This document shows, in pieces, positions 54,978-63,604 of a stretch of 64,000 nucleotides of DNA. Within the stretch, counting starts at the first letter, position 1. Each line of letters opens with the position of its first letter. Under the pieces are notes generated by a model. That model saw nothing but the letters and a program-made list of their open reading frames with translations. It was not told where the DNA came from and did not search any database. This DNA comes from Comamonadaceae bacterium (GTDB lineage Bacteria; Pseudomonadota; Gammaproteobacteria; Burkholderiales; Burkholderiaceae_C). The position numbers were made by a program, and so were the translations under genes. Location of the stretch: the NCBI GenBank assembly GCA_947443645.1, contig CANEXF010000007.1:62001-126000 (forward strand), read 5' to 3'.

Positions 54978-56666
54978 ATGAATGCCCCTTCCCATCGCGA
55001 CGCGTTTCGCCCTGATTCGTCGAACACCCTGAACGCCACGCAAGCCCTGTCCGAGGTTACGGCGCAGTGGGACGCGGACATCGTCAAGCAGATTTCCGAC
55101 TACATCACGATTCCCGCCAAGTCACCCGGCTTTGACAGCGAGTGGAAAGCCCATGGCCATATCGACACCGTCATGCGCAATGCTGCAAGCTGGGTGCAAG
55201 CGCAAAAAATTCCTGGCTTGACACTGGAAATCGTGCAGCTTGAAGGGCGCACGCCGGTGCTGTTTTTCGAGATCCCGGCTTCATCGGGTAAGGGCGGAAC
55301 CGAGCGTAGCGAAGCGACGAGCGCGGGAGCCACGCAATTTCCCGACGGGCCGCCTCAAGGGAAATTAGCCCCCTCGGGGGGCAGCGCAGTACGCGAAGCG
55401 ACAAGCGTGGGGGCCGTGGCATCAGCGCCGGGCCGCTCCCAAGCAATGCCAGCCCCCTCGGGGGGCAGCGCAGTACGCGAAGCGACAAGCGTGGGGGCCA
55501 ATCCAACAGTGTTGATGTACGGCCACCTCGACAAACAACCCGAATTCACCGGCTGGCGCAGTGATCTCGGACCCTGGACGCCCAAGTACGAAGGCGGCCT
55601 GCTGTATGGCCGGGGCGGCGCCGATGACGGTTATGCGGTCTATGCGAGCATTGCCGCTGTCCAGGCGCTGAAAAGCCAGGGCCTGGCCCATCCACGCATC
55701 GTCGGCTTGATCGAGTCCTGTGAAGAAAGCGGCTCCTATGACCTGCTGCCCTATGTCAATGCGCTCAGGCCCCGGCTGGGAGATGTGGCGCTGGTGGTCT
55801 GCCTCGATTCAGGCGCTGGCAACTACGACCAGCTCTGGCTCACGACCAGTCTGCGCGGCAATGGCGGTGGCGTGCTGAAAGTCGAGGTGCTGACCGAAGG
55901 CGTGCATTCTGGCGACGCCAGCGGACTGGTGCCGTCCAGCTTTCGCATCATGCGCCAGGTGCTGGACCGCCTCGAAGACAGCCGCACCGGCCGTTTGCTG
56001 CCGCAAAGCTTTCACTGCGAGGTGCCGGCCGACCGGCTGGCGCAGGCCAAGGCCACCGCAGCCATTCTGGGCGACGAGCTCTACAAGCGCTTTCCCTGGG
56101 CCCATGCCGATTGTGAAGGCGCCAGCTTCACGCTGCCCATGACCACCGATCCGGTCGAAGCGCTGCTCAACCGCACCTGGCGGCCGACGCTCAGCGTGAC
56201 CGGCGCCGAAGGCTTTCCGGCGTTCCGGGACGCGGGCAATGTGCTCAGGCCCTACACGGCCTTCAAGCTGTCGCTGCGTTTTCCGCCCTTGATTGACGCG
56301 AGCGCCGCAGTGCAGGAGCTCAAAGCCCTGCTTGAGGACAATGCGCCCTACCAGGCCAAGGTCACTTTTGACGGCCATGGCGGGGCCAATGGCTGGAACG
56401 CACCGGACACAGCGCCCTGGTTTGAAGCGGCCTTGCAGGGCGCGTCGCAGAGTTTTTTTGGCGCGCCTTGCGCCACCATTGGACAGGGCGGCACCATTCC
56501 CCTGATGAGCATGCTCAGCCAGGGTTTCCCCAAGGCGCAAATGATGGTTTGCGGCGTGCTCGGCCCCAAAAGCAATGCGCATGGACCGAATGAGTTCTTG
56601 CATGTGCCTTATGCCAAGAGGCTGACCGCCGCTGTGGCGCATGTGATGGCCTGCGTGCCGGACTGA
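54978..56666 (+). CDS. M20 family metallopeptidase with in-frame repeat insertion
   Basis: 562 residues, against about 480-500 in relatives. The zinc-site motifs are intact: YGHLDKQPE (about 180), RGGADDGYAVYA (about 213), ESCEESGSYDLLPY (about 243) and the later GQGGTIPLM. The dimerisation/lid domain includes TEGVHSGDASGLVPSSFRI. The family is dipeptidase/carnosinase-like. Between FFEIPA (about 102) and NPTVLMYGHLD (about 174) lies about 70 residues of Gly/Ser/Ala/Pro-rich sequence from repeat family A, directly before the first metal-binding His. The fold appears uninterrupted apart from this loop. Confidence 0.9.
   Translation: MNAPSHRDAFRPDSSNTLNATQALSEVTAQWDADIVKQISDYITIPAKSPGFDSEWKAHGHIDTVMRNAASWVQAQKIPGLTLEIVQLEGRTPVLFFEIPASSGKGGTERSEATSAGATQFPDGPPQGKLAPSGGSAVREATSVGAVASAPGRSQAMPAPSGGSAVREATSVGANPTVLMYGHLDKQPEFTGWRSDLGPWTPKYEGGLLYGRGGADDGYAVYASIAAVQALKSQGLAHPRIVGLIESCEESGSYDLLPYVNALRPRLGDVALVVCLDSGAGNYDQLWLTTSLRGNGGGVLKVEVLTEGVHSGDASGLVPSSFRIMRQVLDRLEDSRTGRLLPQSFHCEVPADRLAQAKATAAILGDELYKRFPWAHADCEGASFTLPMTTDPVEALLNRTWRPTLSVTGAEGFPAFRDAGNVLRPYTAFKLSLRFPPLIDASAAVQELKALLEDNAPYQAKVTFDGHGGANGWNAPDTAPWFEAALQGASQSFFGAPCATIGQGGTIPLMSMLSQGFPKAQMMVCGVLGPKSNAHGPNEFLHVPYAKRLTAAVAHVMACVPD
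55303..55499 (+). repeat. repeat family A cluster inside the M20 gene
   Basis: Two perfect 48-bp units (55368-55415 and 55452-55499) are separated by 36 bp. The first is preceded by the 33-bp AATTTCCC/GGGAAATT hairpin (55335-55367), forming the 81-bp composite. A degenerate unit tail precedes it (55303-55330). The composite is read in phase 0 as Q120 to A146 (QFPDGPPQGKLAPSGGS, then [10 protein letters not shown]). Confidence 0.92.
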
Positions 56667-56677
56667 TTGCAGGCTTT

Positions 56678-57574
56678 ATGCCCTCCGTGGTTCTGGTCCC
56701 CTTCACAGCCCGCGATGGTGAAAACCTGGCGCTGTACGAATGGCGTCCGCCCCAGAGAGCGCGCGTGCAGGACGCAGCGCCGCCGCGTGGGGTGGTGCTC
56801 ATGGTTCACGGCCTGGGCGAGCATGCAGGGCGTTACGCGCATGTGGCGCAGCTGTTGATGGACTGGGGCTTTGTGGTGCGGGCCTACGACCAGCGCGGCC
56901 ACGGCGAGTCGGGCGGCCGGCGTGGCGTGCTGCCGTCGGAGTCTGCGCTGATCGATGACCTGGCCGAAGTGCTTGATTACACCCGGCTGCACTGCGGGCC
57001 AGGGCTGCACGGCGGCAAGGAGCCACTGCCCGTGATCCTGCTGGGCCACAGCCTGGGTGGTCTGGTGGCCAGCCGGTTTGTGGCGCAGGGCAGTCGCCCG
57101 GTTCAGGGGCTGGTGTTGTGCTCGCCGGCGCTGGACGCAGGGTTTGGGGTTTTTCAAAAGCTGCTGCTGGCCGTGCTGCCGACGCTGGCGCCCAACTGGT
57201 GCGTCAACAATGGGCTCGATGTGCGCTACCTGTCGCACGATGAGCGCGTGCGCAAGGCCTATGAAGCCGACCGGCAGGTGCACCGCAAGATTTCAGCGCG
57301 CCTGGCCCGCTTTATTGCCAGCGCCGGGCCGGCCGTTATTGCCGCGGCCGGGCATTGGACGGTGCCGACGCTGCTGCTGTATGCGGGCGCGGACCGCCTG
57401 GTGAATCCACAAGGAAGCCGCGTCTTTGCCGAGGCCAGCGCCAATTCTCTGGCCGTCAAGCCTGGCACGGTCACGGCGGTCTGCTTTGAAGCGATGTACC
57501 ACGAGCTGTTCAACGAGCTGCAGGCCGCACCGGTGTTTGACACGCTGCGCGTTTGGCTGGACGCCAGATTTTGA
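56678..57574 (+). CDS. alpha/beta hydrolase, lysophospholipase/monoglyceride lipase-like
   Basis: 298-residue serine hydrolase. The oxyanion region is MVHGLGEHAGRYAHVAQLL (about 45-63), the nucleophile elbow LGHSLGGLVAS (Ser about residue 127), then the acid in LLYAGADRLVN and the His in AMYHELFNE. HGxxEHxGRY is typical of PldB/MGL-like lipases. The ATG at 56678 lies 11 bp after the M20 gene. Likely substrates are lysophospholipids or monoglycerides; specificity is unproven. Confidence 0.88.
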   Translation: MPSVVLVPFTARDGENLALYEWRPPQRARVQDAAPPRGVVLMVHGLGEHAGRYAHVAQLLMDWGFVVRAYDQRGHGESGGRRGVLPSESALIDDLAEVLDYTRLHCGPGLHGGKEPLPVILLGHSLGGLVASRFVAQGSRPVQGLVLCSPALDAGFGVFQKLLLAVLPTLAPNWCVNNGLDVRYLSHDERVRKAYEADRQVHRKISARLARFIASAGPAVIAAAGHWTVPTLLLYAGADRLVNPQGSRVFAEASANSLAVKPGTVTAVCFEAMYHELFNELQAAPVFDTLRVWLDARF

Positions 57575-57606
57575 ATGAAATAGGCTTGTCGCGACCTACT
57601 GGCGGT

Positions 57607-57655
57607 CGCAAGCAGCTATTTAATTTATAGCAAATTGAGTCAGACCAGCGCTTTG
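57607..57655 (-). repeat. repeat family B copy between convergent genes
   Basis: On the minus strand GCTATAAATTAAATAGCTGC then TTGCG. The palindromic core and the GCTTGCG arm match copies at 5190 and 59729. It lies between the convergent hydrolase and MFS genes. Confidence 0.7.
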
Positions 57656-57666
57656 CCCTGAGCGGC

Positions 57667-58848
57667 CTAAAGCGCGGCCTGCCGGCGTTTGCTCCAGCCC
57701 AGCCAGGCCAGCGCCAGACCCGTCAGGCCCAGCGGCAGCAGCGAGCCCAGATTCAGCAGCGCCCAGCCCTGGGTGGTGACCAGCACGCCCGAGGCCAGCG
57801 ACGAGAGCGCCAGTACGGCAAACACGCAAAAATTCAGCGCGCCCTGGGCCTTGTCCTTTTCTTCCGGGCGGTAGGCGCCCAGCGCCAGCGTGGTGCTGCC
57901 GGTGAACAGGAAGTTCCAGCCCAGCCCGAGCAAAAACAGCGCGACCACGAACTGCTTAAAGTCCACGCCTGACAGCGCGACCAGCACGCACAGGACATTC
58001 AGCGCCAGGCCCACCGCCATGATGGGCAGCGTGCCAAAGCGCTTGATCAGGTGACCGGTGAAAAAGCCAGGCGCAAACATGCCTATCACATGCCACTCCA
58101 GCACCGTGGCGACATCAGAAAACGGCAGACTGCAGATCTGCATGGCGATCGGTGTCGCCGCCATCAGCAGGTTCATCACGCCATAACCCAGGGCGCCAGC
58201 TGCTGCGGCGACGATGAACACCGGCTGGCGCATGATTTCAGCCAGTGGCCGGCCGCTGTCGGTGACGGGGCTGCCCGCCGCTTTTGCGCTTGGCGCTGGA
58301 AACTGGACAAAGGCCAGCAGCAGCATCGCCAGCAAGGCCACCCCGCTCAGCGCCAGGTAGGCCCCGGCAAAAGGCACGGCGGTCAGGTTGCGTGTGTAGG
58401 CCGCCAGATTTGGCCCAGCGATGGCGCCAAGCAGGCCGCCGGCCATGACCAGCGAGACGGCTTTTTCACGGAACGCTGGCAGCGCCAGTTCGGCGGCGGC
58501 AAAGCGGTAAAGCTGGGCGTTGGCGTTGTAATAACCGGCCACCAGAGTGGCCGCGACCAGCAGCCAGAAGTTCTTGCCATAGGCCGCATAGCAGCACACG
58601 GCGCTGGATCCCAGCGCCACCGCCAGTCCAAGCTGGAACGAGGTCTTGCGGCCAAAGCGGCTTTGCGTGCGCGCCACCAGACCGGTCGACAAGGCGCCAC
58701 CCACCACATAACCCATGACCGGCAGGGTTGCCATCCAGCCCAGCGGCGCCAGGTTCAGGCCCACCAGTCCATTGATGGCAATGAAGGTGACGTTGTTGGT
58801 CAGGAACAGACCTTGGCAAATCGCCAGCAGCCAGAGATTGAGGTTCAT
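57667..58848 (-). CDS. MFS transporter
   Basis: 393-residue major facilitator with about 12 membrane helices. The cytoplasmic loop after TM2 has ARTQSRFGRKTSFQLGLAVA, the canonical G-(x)-GRK motif A. There is no obvious substrate-specific signature. The N-terminus is MNLNLWLLAICQGLFLTNNV with no signal peptide. Similar small MFS proteins of unknown specificity are frequent near rsmE/lptD regions. Confidence 0.83.
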   Translation of the reverse strand: MNLNLWLLAICQGLFLTNNVTFIAINGLVGLNLAPLGWMATLPVMGYVVGGALSTGLVARTQSRFGRKTSFQLGLAVALGSSAVCCYAAYGKNFWLLVAATLVAGYYNANAQLYRFAAAELALPAFREKAVSLVMAGGLLGAIAGPNLAAYTRNLTAVPFAGAYLALSGVALLAMLLLAFVQFPAPSAKAAGSPVTDSGRPLAEIMRQPVFIVAAAAGALGYGVMNLLMAATPIAMQICSLPFSDVATVLEWHVIGMFAPGFFTGHLIKRFGTLPIMAVGLALNVLCVLVALSGVDFKQFVVALFLLGLGWNFLFTGSTTLALGAYRPEEKDKAQGALNFCVFAVLALSSLASGVLVTTQGWALLNLGSLLPLGLTGLALAWLGWSKRRQAAL

Positions 58849-58898
58849 GGATTGAAAATGGGTGGGTAAATGAAGGGACGCACGCGCAGCTTCCGGCC

Positions 58899-59684
58899 TC
58901 AGGCCAGGTCGCTCAGCGCGATCAGCGACAGACAGGCCAGCGGCGCGGTCTCCGCGCGCAGCACGCGTGGGCCGAGCGTGACCGGCGCGAAGCCGCAGGC
59001 CATGGCGGCGGATTCCTCGGCGGCGCTCAGCCCGCCTTCGGGGCCGCTCAGAAAGGTCAGCGCACCGGCATCATGGCTGTGCAGCGCCACCGCCTTGGCC
59101 AGGGCCTGCGTGCCTTCGCGCAGTGACAGCAGCAAGCGTTCCCCGCTGTGGGTCGCGTTTGGCAAGCCCGGCTGGTCCAGACGTTTGAGCCAGTCTGTCA
59201 GGCTGGCGACCTCGTGCAGCAAGGGAATACGGTTGCGGCCGCACTGTTCGCTGGCGGCCACGGCGATGCCGCGCCAGTGGGCGAGTTTTTTGTCGGCGCG
59301 GTCACCCTTGATGCGCAGCACGCTACGCTCGCACATCAGCGGCTGTATGCTGGCCACGCCCAGCTCGGTGGCTTTTTCAATCAGCCAGTCCATGCGCTCG
59401 TTGGCCGGCATGCCGACGGCCAGGTGCACGGCGCGCCGGCTCTCGCGCTGGCTCGCGCTGTAGGCGCCTACCGTGACCTGCACATCGCTGCGGCCCATGT
59501 GGGTGATGGTGGCTTCAAACGCGCCTTCCGGGCTGTCGCTGTCACGCGATCCCTGGCCATTGAACAGCGTGATGCTGTCGCCGGGCTGCAGGCGCAGCAC
59601 CTGCACATGGCGCGCCGCGTGCTCTGGCAGGCTCACGGCGCTACCCGTGACAAGTTCCAGGTCGGCGTAAAAACGCGCGCTCAT
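58899..59684 (-). CDS. rsmE: 16S rRNA m3U1498 methyltransferase
   Basis: 261-residue SPOUT methyltransferase that methylates U1498 of 16S rRNA. An N-terminal PUA-like domain (about 1-75) has QVLRLQPGDSITLFNGQG, followed by the SPOUT domain with GPEGGLSAAEESAA (about 202-215) and LGPRVLRAETAPLACLSLIA (about 225-244), the knotted SAM-binding motifs. Length and motifs are standard. Confidence 0.94.
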   Translation of the reverse strand: MSARFYADLELVTGSAVSLPEHAARHVQVLRLQPGDSITLFNGQGSRDSDSPEGAFEATITHMGRSDVQVTVGAYSASQRESRRAVHLAVGMPANERMDWLIEKATELGVASIQPLMCERSVLRIKGDRADKKLAHWRGIAVAASEQCGRNRIPLLHEVASLTDWLKRLDQPGLPNATHSGERLLLSLREGTQALAKAVALHSHDAGALTFLSGPEGGLSAAEESAAMACGFAPVTLGPRVLRAETAPLACLSLIALSDLA

Positions 59685-59728
59685 GGCTGGCTCCGGCGCG
59701 CCGGGTAGTGGCTGGTGCAGCCGCGAAG

Positions 59729-59787
59729 CGCTACAAAAAAAGTAGCTGCTTGCGCTTTATGGGTGGGGGCTAGGGCTTTGTTTGGCA
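59729..59787 (+). repeat. repeat family B copy after the kinase gene
   Basis: CGCTACAAAAAAAGTAGCTG, then CTTGCGCTTTATGGGTGGGG and GCTTTGTTTGGC. It is the fullest intergenic copy in the window, ending next to the kinase stop. Confidence 0.75.
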
Positions 59788-61056
59788 TTAAAAAGTGTAG
59801 CCTATGCGGGTCTCGTTGCCTTCAATTTCGTCGAGCAGCACCATGAGCGGGCCGAGCTGGCGGTAACGCGCGCAAGTCGCGCGTGCATAGCGGATGAAAC
59901 GCGGCGTGTCGGCCAGGTATTTGGGCTTGCCGTCACGCAGCGTCAGGCGCGCGAAGATGCCCAGCACCTTGAGATGGCGCTGCAAACCCATCCATTCCAC
60001 CGCGCGGTAAAACTCGCCGAAGTCATCGCCCACAGGCAGCCCCGCCTGGCGCGCCTTTTGCCAGTAACGCACCGTGACATCGAGCACGAAATCTTCTTCC
60101 CAGCTTAAAAACGCATCGCGCATCAGGCTGGCGATGTCGTAGCTGATAGGGCCATACACTGCGTCCTGGAAATCCAGGATGCCCAGAGATGGTGCCCCCA
60201 CGCTTGTCACTGCGTGTACTTCGCTGCGTTCGTTAGCCCCCACGCTCGTCGCTTCGCGTACTACGCTGCCCCCCGAGGGGGCTAATTTCCCTTGGGGCGG
60301 CCCGTCGGGAAATTGATTGACACCTACGCTGGCTGCGCCTGGATTCCGTTCGTTATGAGCTTGGCTAAGGATGACTCCCGAGGGGGCGACCATCAGGTTT
60401 CTGGGCATGAAGTCTCTGTGGACATAGACTCTGGCGCCACCTAGCGAATGCAAGTTGCTGGCCTTGATCAGCTCGAACGCTGTATCGAGCTTGGTTTGGA
60501 TACCGGTGTCCAGCGCCAGCCCTTTGTGTTTGCCGACATACCACTCTGGAAACAAGGCCAGTTCGCGGCTCAGCAGGGCCTCGTCATAAGGCGGTAGCAC
60601 GCCGGGTTTGGACGACAGCTGCCAGCGCACCAGTGCGTCCAGCGCGTCCATGTAGAGCGCGTAGTGCGCATCGCTTGGTAGGGCGATGGCGTCCACCGCT
60701 GCTGGTGGCGCGATCACCTCCATCATGGTCTGCGCGCCCAGGTCGCTGAGCAGCATGAAGCCCTGCGCCTGGTCCCAGGCCAGCACGCGCGGGGCCTGCA
60801 GGCCCGCGTCCAGCATCAGCTTGGCGACCTTGACGAAGGGATGGCAGTCTTCTTTTTCGGGTGGCGCATCCATGATGATGTAGCTCGCGGCCACGCCATC
60901 GACTCTGAAATAGCGCCTGAAGCTGGCATCTGCCGAGGCTGGGCGCACGCTTTGCGGCGTGAGTTGGTGCGCGCTGGCGACGCTGGACAGCCAAGCAGAA
61001 AAAGCGCTGGCGCGCGCCGGGTCGTCCCACACGATGGGGTTGGCAGAGGCGGTCAT
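59788..61056 (-). CDS. AmgK-like aminosugar kinase with in-frame repeat insertion
   Basis: 422 residues, against about 350-360 in relatives. Choline/aminoglycoside phosphotransferase fold; the position opposite lptD-surA and the sequence resemble AmgK, the N-acetylmuramate/N-acetylglucosamine kinase of peptidoglycan recycling. The start at 61056 gives MTASANPIVWDDPARA. The catalytic loop YVHRDFMPRNLMV (about 209-221) and metal-binding ILDFQDAVYGP (about 287-297) are both present. They are separated by about 65 residues of repeat family A sequence (about 222-286), where relatives have only a few. This is a striking location for an insertion, but both catalytic segments are intact. I give no symbol because orthology was not tested. 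Confidence 0.85.
   Translation of the reverse strand: MTASANPIVWDDPARASAFSAWLSSVASAHQLTPQSVRPASADASFRRYFRVDGVAASYIIMDAPPEKEDCHPFVKVAKLMLDAGLQAPRVLAWDQAQGFMLLSDLGAQTMMEVIAPPAAVDAIALPSDAHYALYMDALDALVRWQLSSKPGVLPPYDEALLSRELALFPEWYVGKHKGLALDTGIQTKLDTAFELIKASNLHSLGGARVYVHRDFMPRNLMVAPSGVILSQAHNERNPGAASVGVNQFPDGPPQGKLAPSGGSVVREATSVGANERSEVHAVTSVGAPSLGILDFQDAVYGPISYDIASLMRDAFLSWEEDFVLDVTVRYWQKARQAGLPVGDDFGEFYRAVEWMGLQRHLKVLGIFARLTLRDGKPKYLADTPRFIRYARATCARYRQLGPLMVLLDEIEGNETRIGYTF
60192..60390 (-). repeat. repeat family A cluster inside the kinase gene
   Basis: An 81-bp composite lies at 60235-60315 (minus strand: 33-bp hairpin then 48-bp unit). It differs from the M20 copy at only 4 positions. It is read in phase 0, Q248 to A274, giving almost the same peptide (QFPDGPPQGKLAPSGGS, then [10 protein letters not shown]). 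Degenerate units flank it (60192-60234 and about 60316-60390). Confidence 0.9.
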
Positions 61057-61171
61057 GGCTGTTCCAGTCAGGCTTAGGTTGGATGGGGGGCGGCGCGCCC
61101 GGATGTATGGGGCGCAGACGGTCATGGATAATCAGGGCTGATTTTACAAACGGGTTTAGCTCCTACCAACG

Positions 61172-63604
61172 ATGCGCCTCGCATCCCCCTCGCCTTTTAT
61201 TCTTTCCCCGCTGTCACAAGCTGTGCTCTGCCTGGCCCTGGGCGCCACGCTGGGGCTGCTTGGCGCTGCGCCTGCGCAGGCGCAGCCGACGACTGAGCCT
61301 GGCGTTCCAGGCGAGCCGCAAGCGGGCCCGCAGACACCGCTGGGGCTCAAACCCAGCGCCATGCTGGCCGAAAAGCCGCCCGAGGGTGCCGCCAATGTGC
61401 CGCCGACTTTTGTGTTTGGTGACACGGTGTCGGGGCGACCTGATCTGGAGACCGTGATTGACGGCCATGCCGAACTGCGGCGCGGCAGCACGGCCATACG
61501 CGCCGACCGCATCGACTTCTTTTTGCCGGACGACACCCTCAAGGCGCGCGGCAATGTACGCATCAGCAGCGATGGCAACCAGTTCCGCGGGCCCGAGCTG
61601 GACCTCAAGCTCGATACCTTTGAGGGCTTTTTCCGCAAGGCGGGCTACCGCTTTTTGTCCAATGGCGGCAACGGCGAGTCCGCGCGCATAGACTTTATTG
61701 ACGACAAGCATCTGATTGCCCGCAATGCCACGTTCACGACCTGCGAGCGCGGCGACGAGGCGAGCTGGTCGCCCGACTGGGTATTGACCGGCAGCAGTTT
61801 CAAGTTTGATCTGGACCAGGAAACCGGCGAGGCGATAGGCGGCGTCCTGCGCTTCAAGGACGTGCCGATTCTGGCGCTACCGTCCATCAGCTTTCCGCTC
61901 AGCGAAAAGCGCAAATCAGGTTTTCTGGCGCCGACTTTCAATCTCGACAGCACCAGTGGCGCCATGGTCGGTCAGCCTTATTACTTCAACATCGCCCCGA
62001 ACCGGGACGCCACGATCACGCCTACGCTGATGAGCAAGCGTGGGCTGGACCTGGGCGCTGACTACCGCTATCTGGAGCCAGGCTATTCCGGCCGGCTGCG
62101 TGCCAATCTGATGCCTGGTGACAAGCTGAGCAACTCCAACCGCTGGGCTTATTCGCTGCAGCAGGTGGGCTCGGTCAACACCGGCTTGTCCGCCGTGGGC
62201 GGCGTGGGCCTCAACCTCAATCTCAACCGCGTCAGCGACAACAACTACTGGCGCGATTTCCCGCGTGCCAGCACCACGCTAACGCAGCGGCTGCTGGCCG
62301 ACGACGCCAGCATGAGCTGGGGTCGCGGCTTTTTGACCGCCGGCGTACGCGTGCTCAAGTGGCAGACGCTGCAGGATGTCACGGCGCCCATCGTGCCGCC
62401 TTATGACCGCCTGCCGCAGATCACGGCCGCCTACACCCGTATCAATACGCCCGTGGCCGGTTTGAGCGGCATTGACTGGTCGATTTCTACCGATTTCACG
62501 CGGTTTTCAGCCGACCGCGTGCTTACCGGGCAACCGAACAGCGACCGTGCCGTGGCGCTGGCGCAGATCAGCCGCCCGTGGATTGCGCCGGGTTGGTTCT
62601 TCACGCCCAAACTGCAGCTGCACGCCACCAGCTACCGCTTTGACAGTCCTTTGGCCACTGGCGGTCTGTCGGCGGCGCGCGCCGTGCCTACCTTCAGTCT
62701 GGACAGCGGGCTGCATTTCGAGCGCAATGCCAGCTTTCTGGACCGCAGTTTCACGCAGACCCTGGAGCCACGTGCGTTTTATGTGCGCACACCTTTTCGC
62801 GACCAGAGCATGTTGCCCAACTATGACTCGGCTGCCAGTGACTTCAACTTTGCTACGGTGTTCACGGAAAACCGCTTTGTCGGCAATGACCGTATTGCAG
62901 ACGCCAATCTGCTCACCCTGGGGGTCACCTCGCGCCTGCTCAATCCTGAAACCGGCGTAGAGGCCGTGCGCTTCGGTGTCGCCCAGCGGCTGCGTTTTGA
63001 AGACCAGAAAGTGAGCTTGCCCGGCGGCCTGCCAGTGACGGACCGCATCAGTGATTTGCTGTTTGGCACCACCATCAACTGGATTCCGCAGTGGTCATTT
63101 GATGGCACTGTGCAGTACAACCCCAAGATAGGCCAGTCAGAGCGCAGCTCTTTCGGCGTGCGCTACAACCCCGGCAATTACCGGGTCATCAGTGCCGCCA
63201 TCAGGCGTCAGCGCGACATCAGCGACTCCATGGATGTGGGCTGGCAATGGCCGATCAACGATTTGTGGGGCGACAAGGGGCAAGACCTGGGCGCTGGCCG
63301 TGGTCAGGGTGGCGGGCGTTATTACAGCGTTGGCCGACTCAACTACAGCGTGTTGGACAAAAAACTCGTTGATGCAATTGTTGGCCTTGAGTACGATGGC
63401 TGCTGCTGGATCAGCCGGGTCGTGCTGCAGCGCTCGCAGAGCACGACGGCGATCTCGAACACCCGCATATTGTTTCAGCTCGAGCTGGTCGGTTTCTCCC
63501 GGCTCGGCATCAATCCGCTGGACACCTTGAAATTGAACGTCCCGCGTTACCAGTACCTGCGTGACCAAGTGTCAGCGCCTAGCCGCTTTACCAACTATGA
63601 CTAA
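61172..63604 (+). CDS. lptD: LPS assembly outer-membrane protein LptD
   Basis: 810-residue outer-membrane LPS insertase. A signal peptide (about 1-35, ending AQAQ) is followed by an N-terminal OstA-like beta-jellyroll (about 85-200, ELRRGSTAIRADRIDFFLPD) and a large beta-barrel. Conserved parts are YYFNIAPNRDATITPTLMSK and GLDLGADYRYLEPGYSG, and GLEYDGCCWISRVVLQRSQS near the C-terminus carries the paired Cys that make the interdomain disulfide. It overlaps surA by 8 bp. Divergent from the kinase gene. Confidence 0.95.
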   Translation: MRLASPSPFILSPLSQAVLCLALGATLGLLGAAPAQAQPTTEPGVPGEPQAGPQTPLGLKPSAMLAEKPPEGAANVPPTFVFGDTVSGRPDLETVIDGHAELRRGSTAIRADRIDFFLPDDTLKARGNVRISSDGNQFRGPELDLKLDTFEGFFRKAGYRFLSNGGNGESARIDFIDDKHLIARNATFTTCERGDEASWSPDWVLTGSSFKFDLDQETGEAIGGVLRFKDVPILALPSISFPLSEKRKSGFLAPTFNLDSTSGAMVGQPYYFNIAPNRDATITPTLMSKRGLDLGADYRYLEPGYSGRLRANLMPGDKLSNSNRWAYSLQQVGSVNTGLSAVGGVGLNLNLNRVSDNNYWRDFPRASTTLTQRLLADDASMSWGRGFLTAGVRVLKWQTLQDVTAPIVPPYDRLPQITAAYTRINTPVAGLSGIDWSISTDFTRFSADRVLTGQPNSDRAVALAQISRPWIAPGWFFTPKLQLHATSYRFDSPLATGGLSAARAVPTFSLDSGLHFERNASFLDRSFTQTLEPRAFYVRTPFRDQSMLPNYDSAASDFNFATVFTENRFVGNDRIADANLLTLGVTSRLLNPETGVEAVRFGVAQRLRFEDQKVSLPGGLPVTDRISDLLFGTTINWIPQWSFDGTVQYNPKIGQSERSSFGVRYNPGNYRVISAAIRRQRDISDSMDVGWQWPINDLWGDKGQDLGAGRGQGGGRYYSVGRLNYSVLDKKLVDAIVGLEYDGCCWISRVVLQRSQSTTAISNTRILFQLELVGFSRLGINPLDTLKLNVPRYQYLRDQVSAPSRFTNYD

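Noticed and set aside
55368..55499. Two identical 48-bp direct repeats separated by 36 bp, reminiscent of a minimal CRISPR array
   Set aside because: Only two perfect copies, located inside an intact enzyme gene; the same unit recurs singly in other genes, and no cas genes are present.
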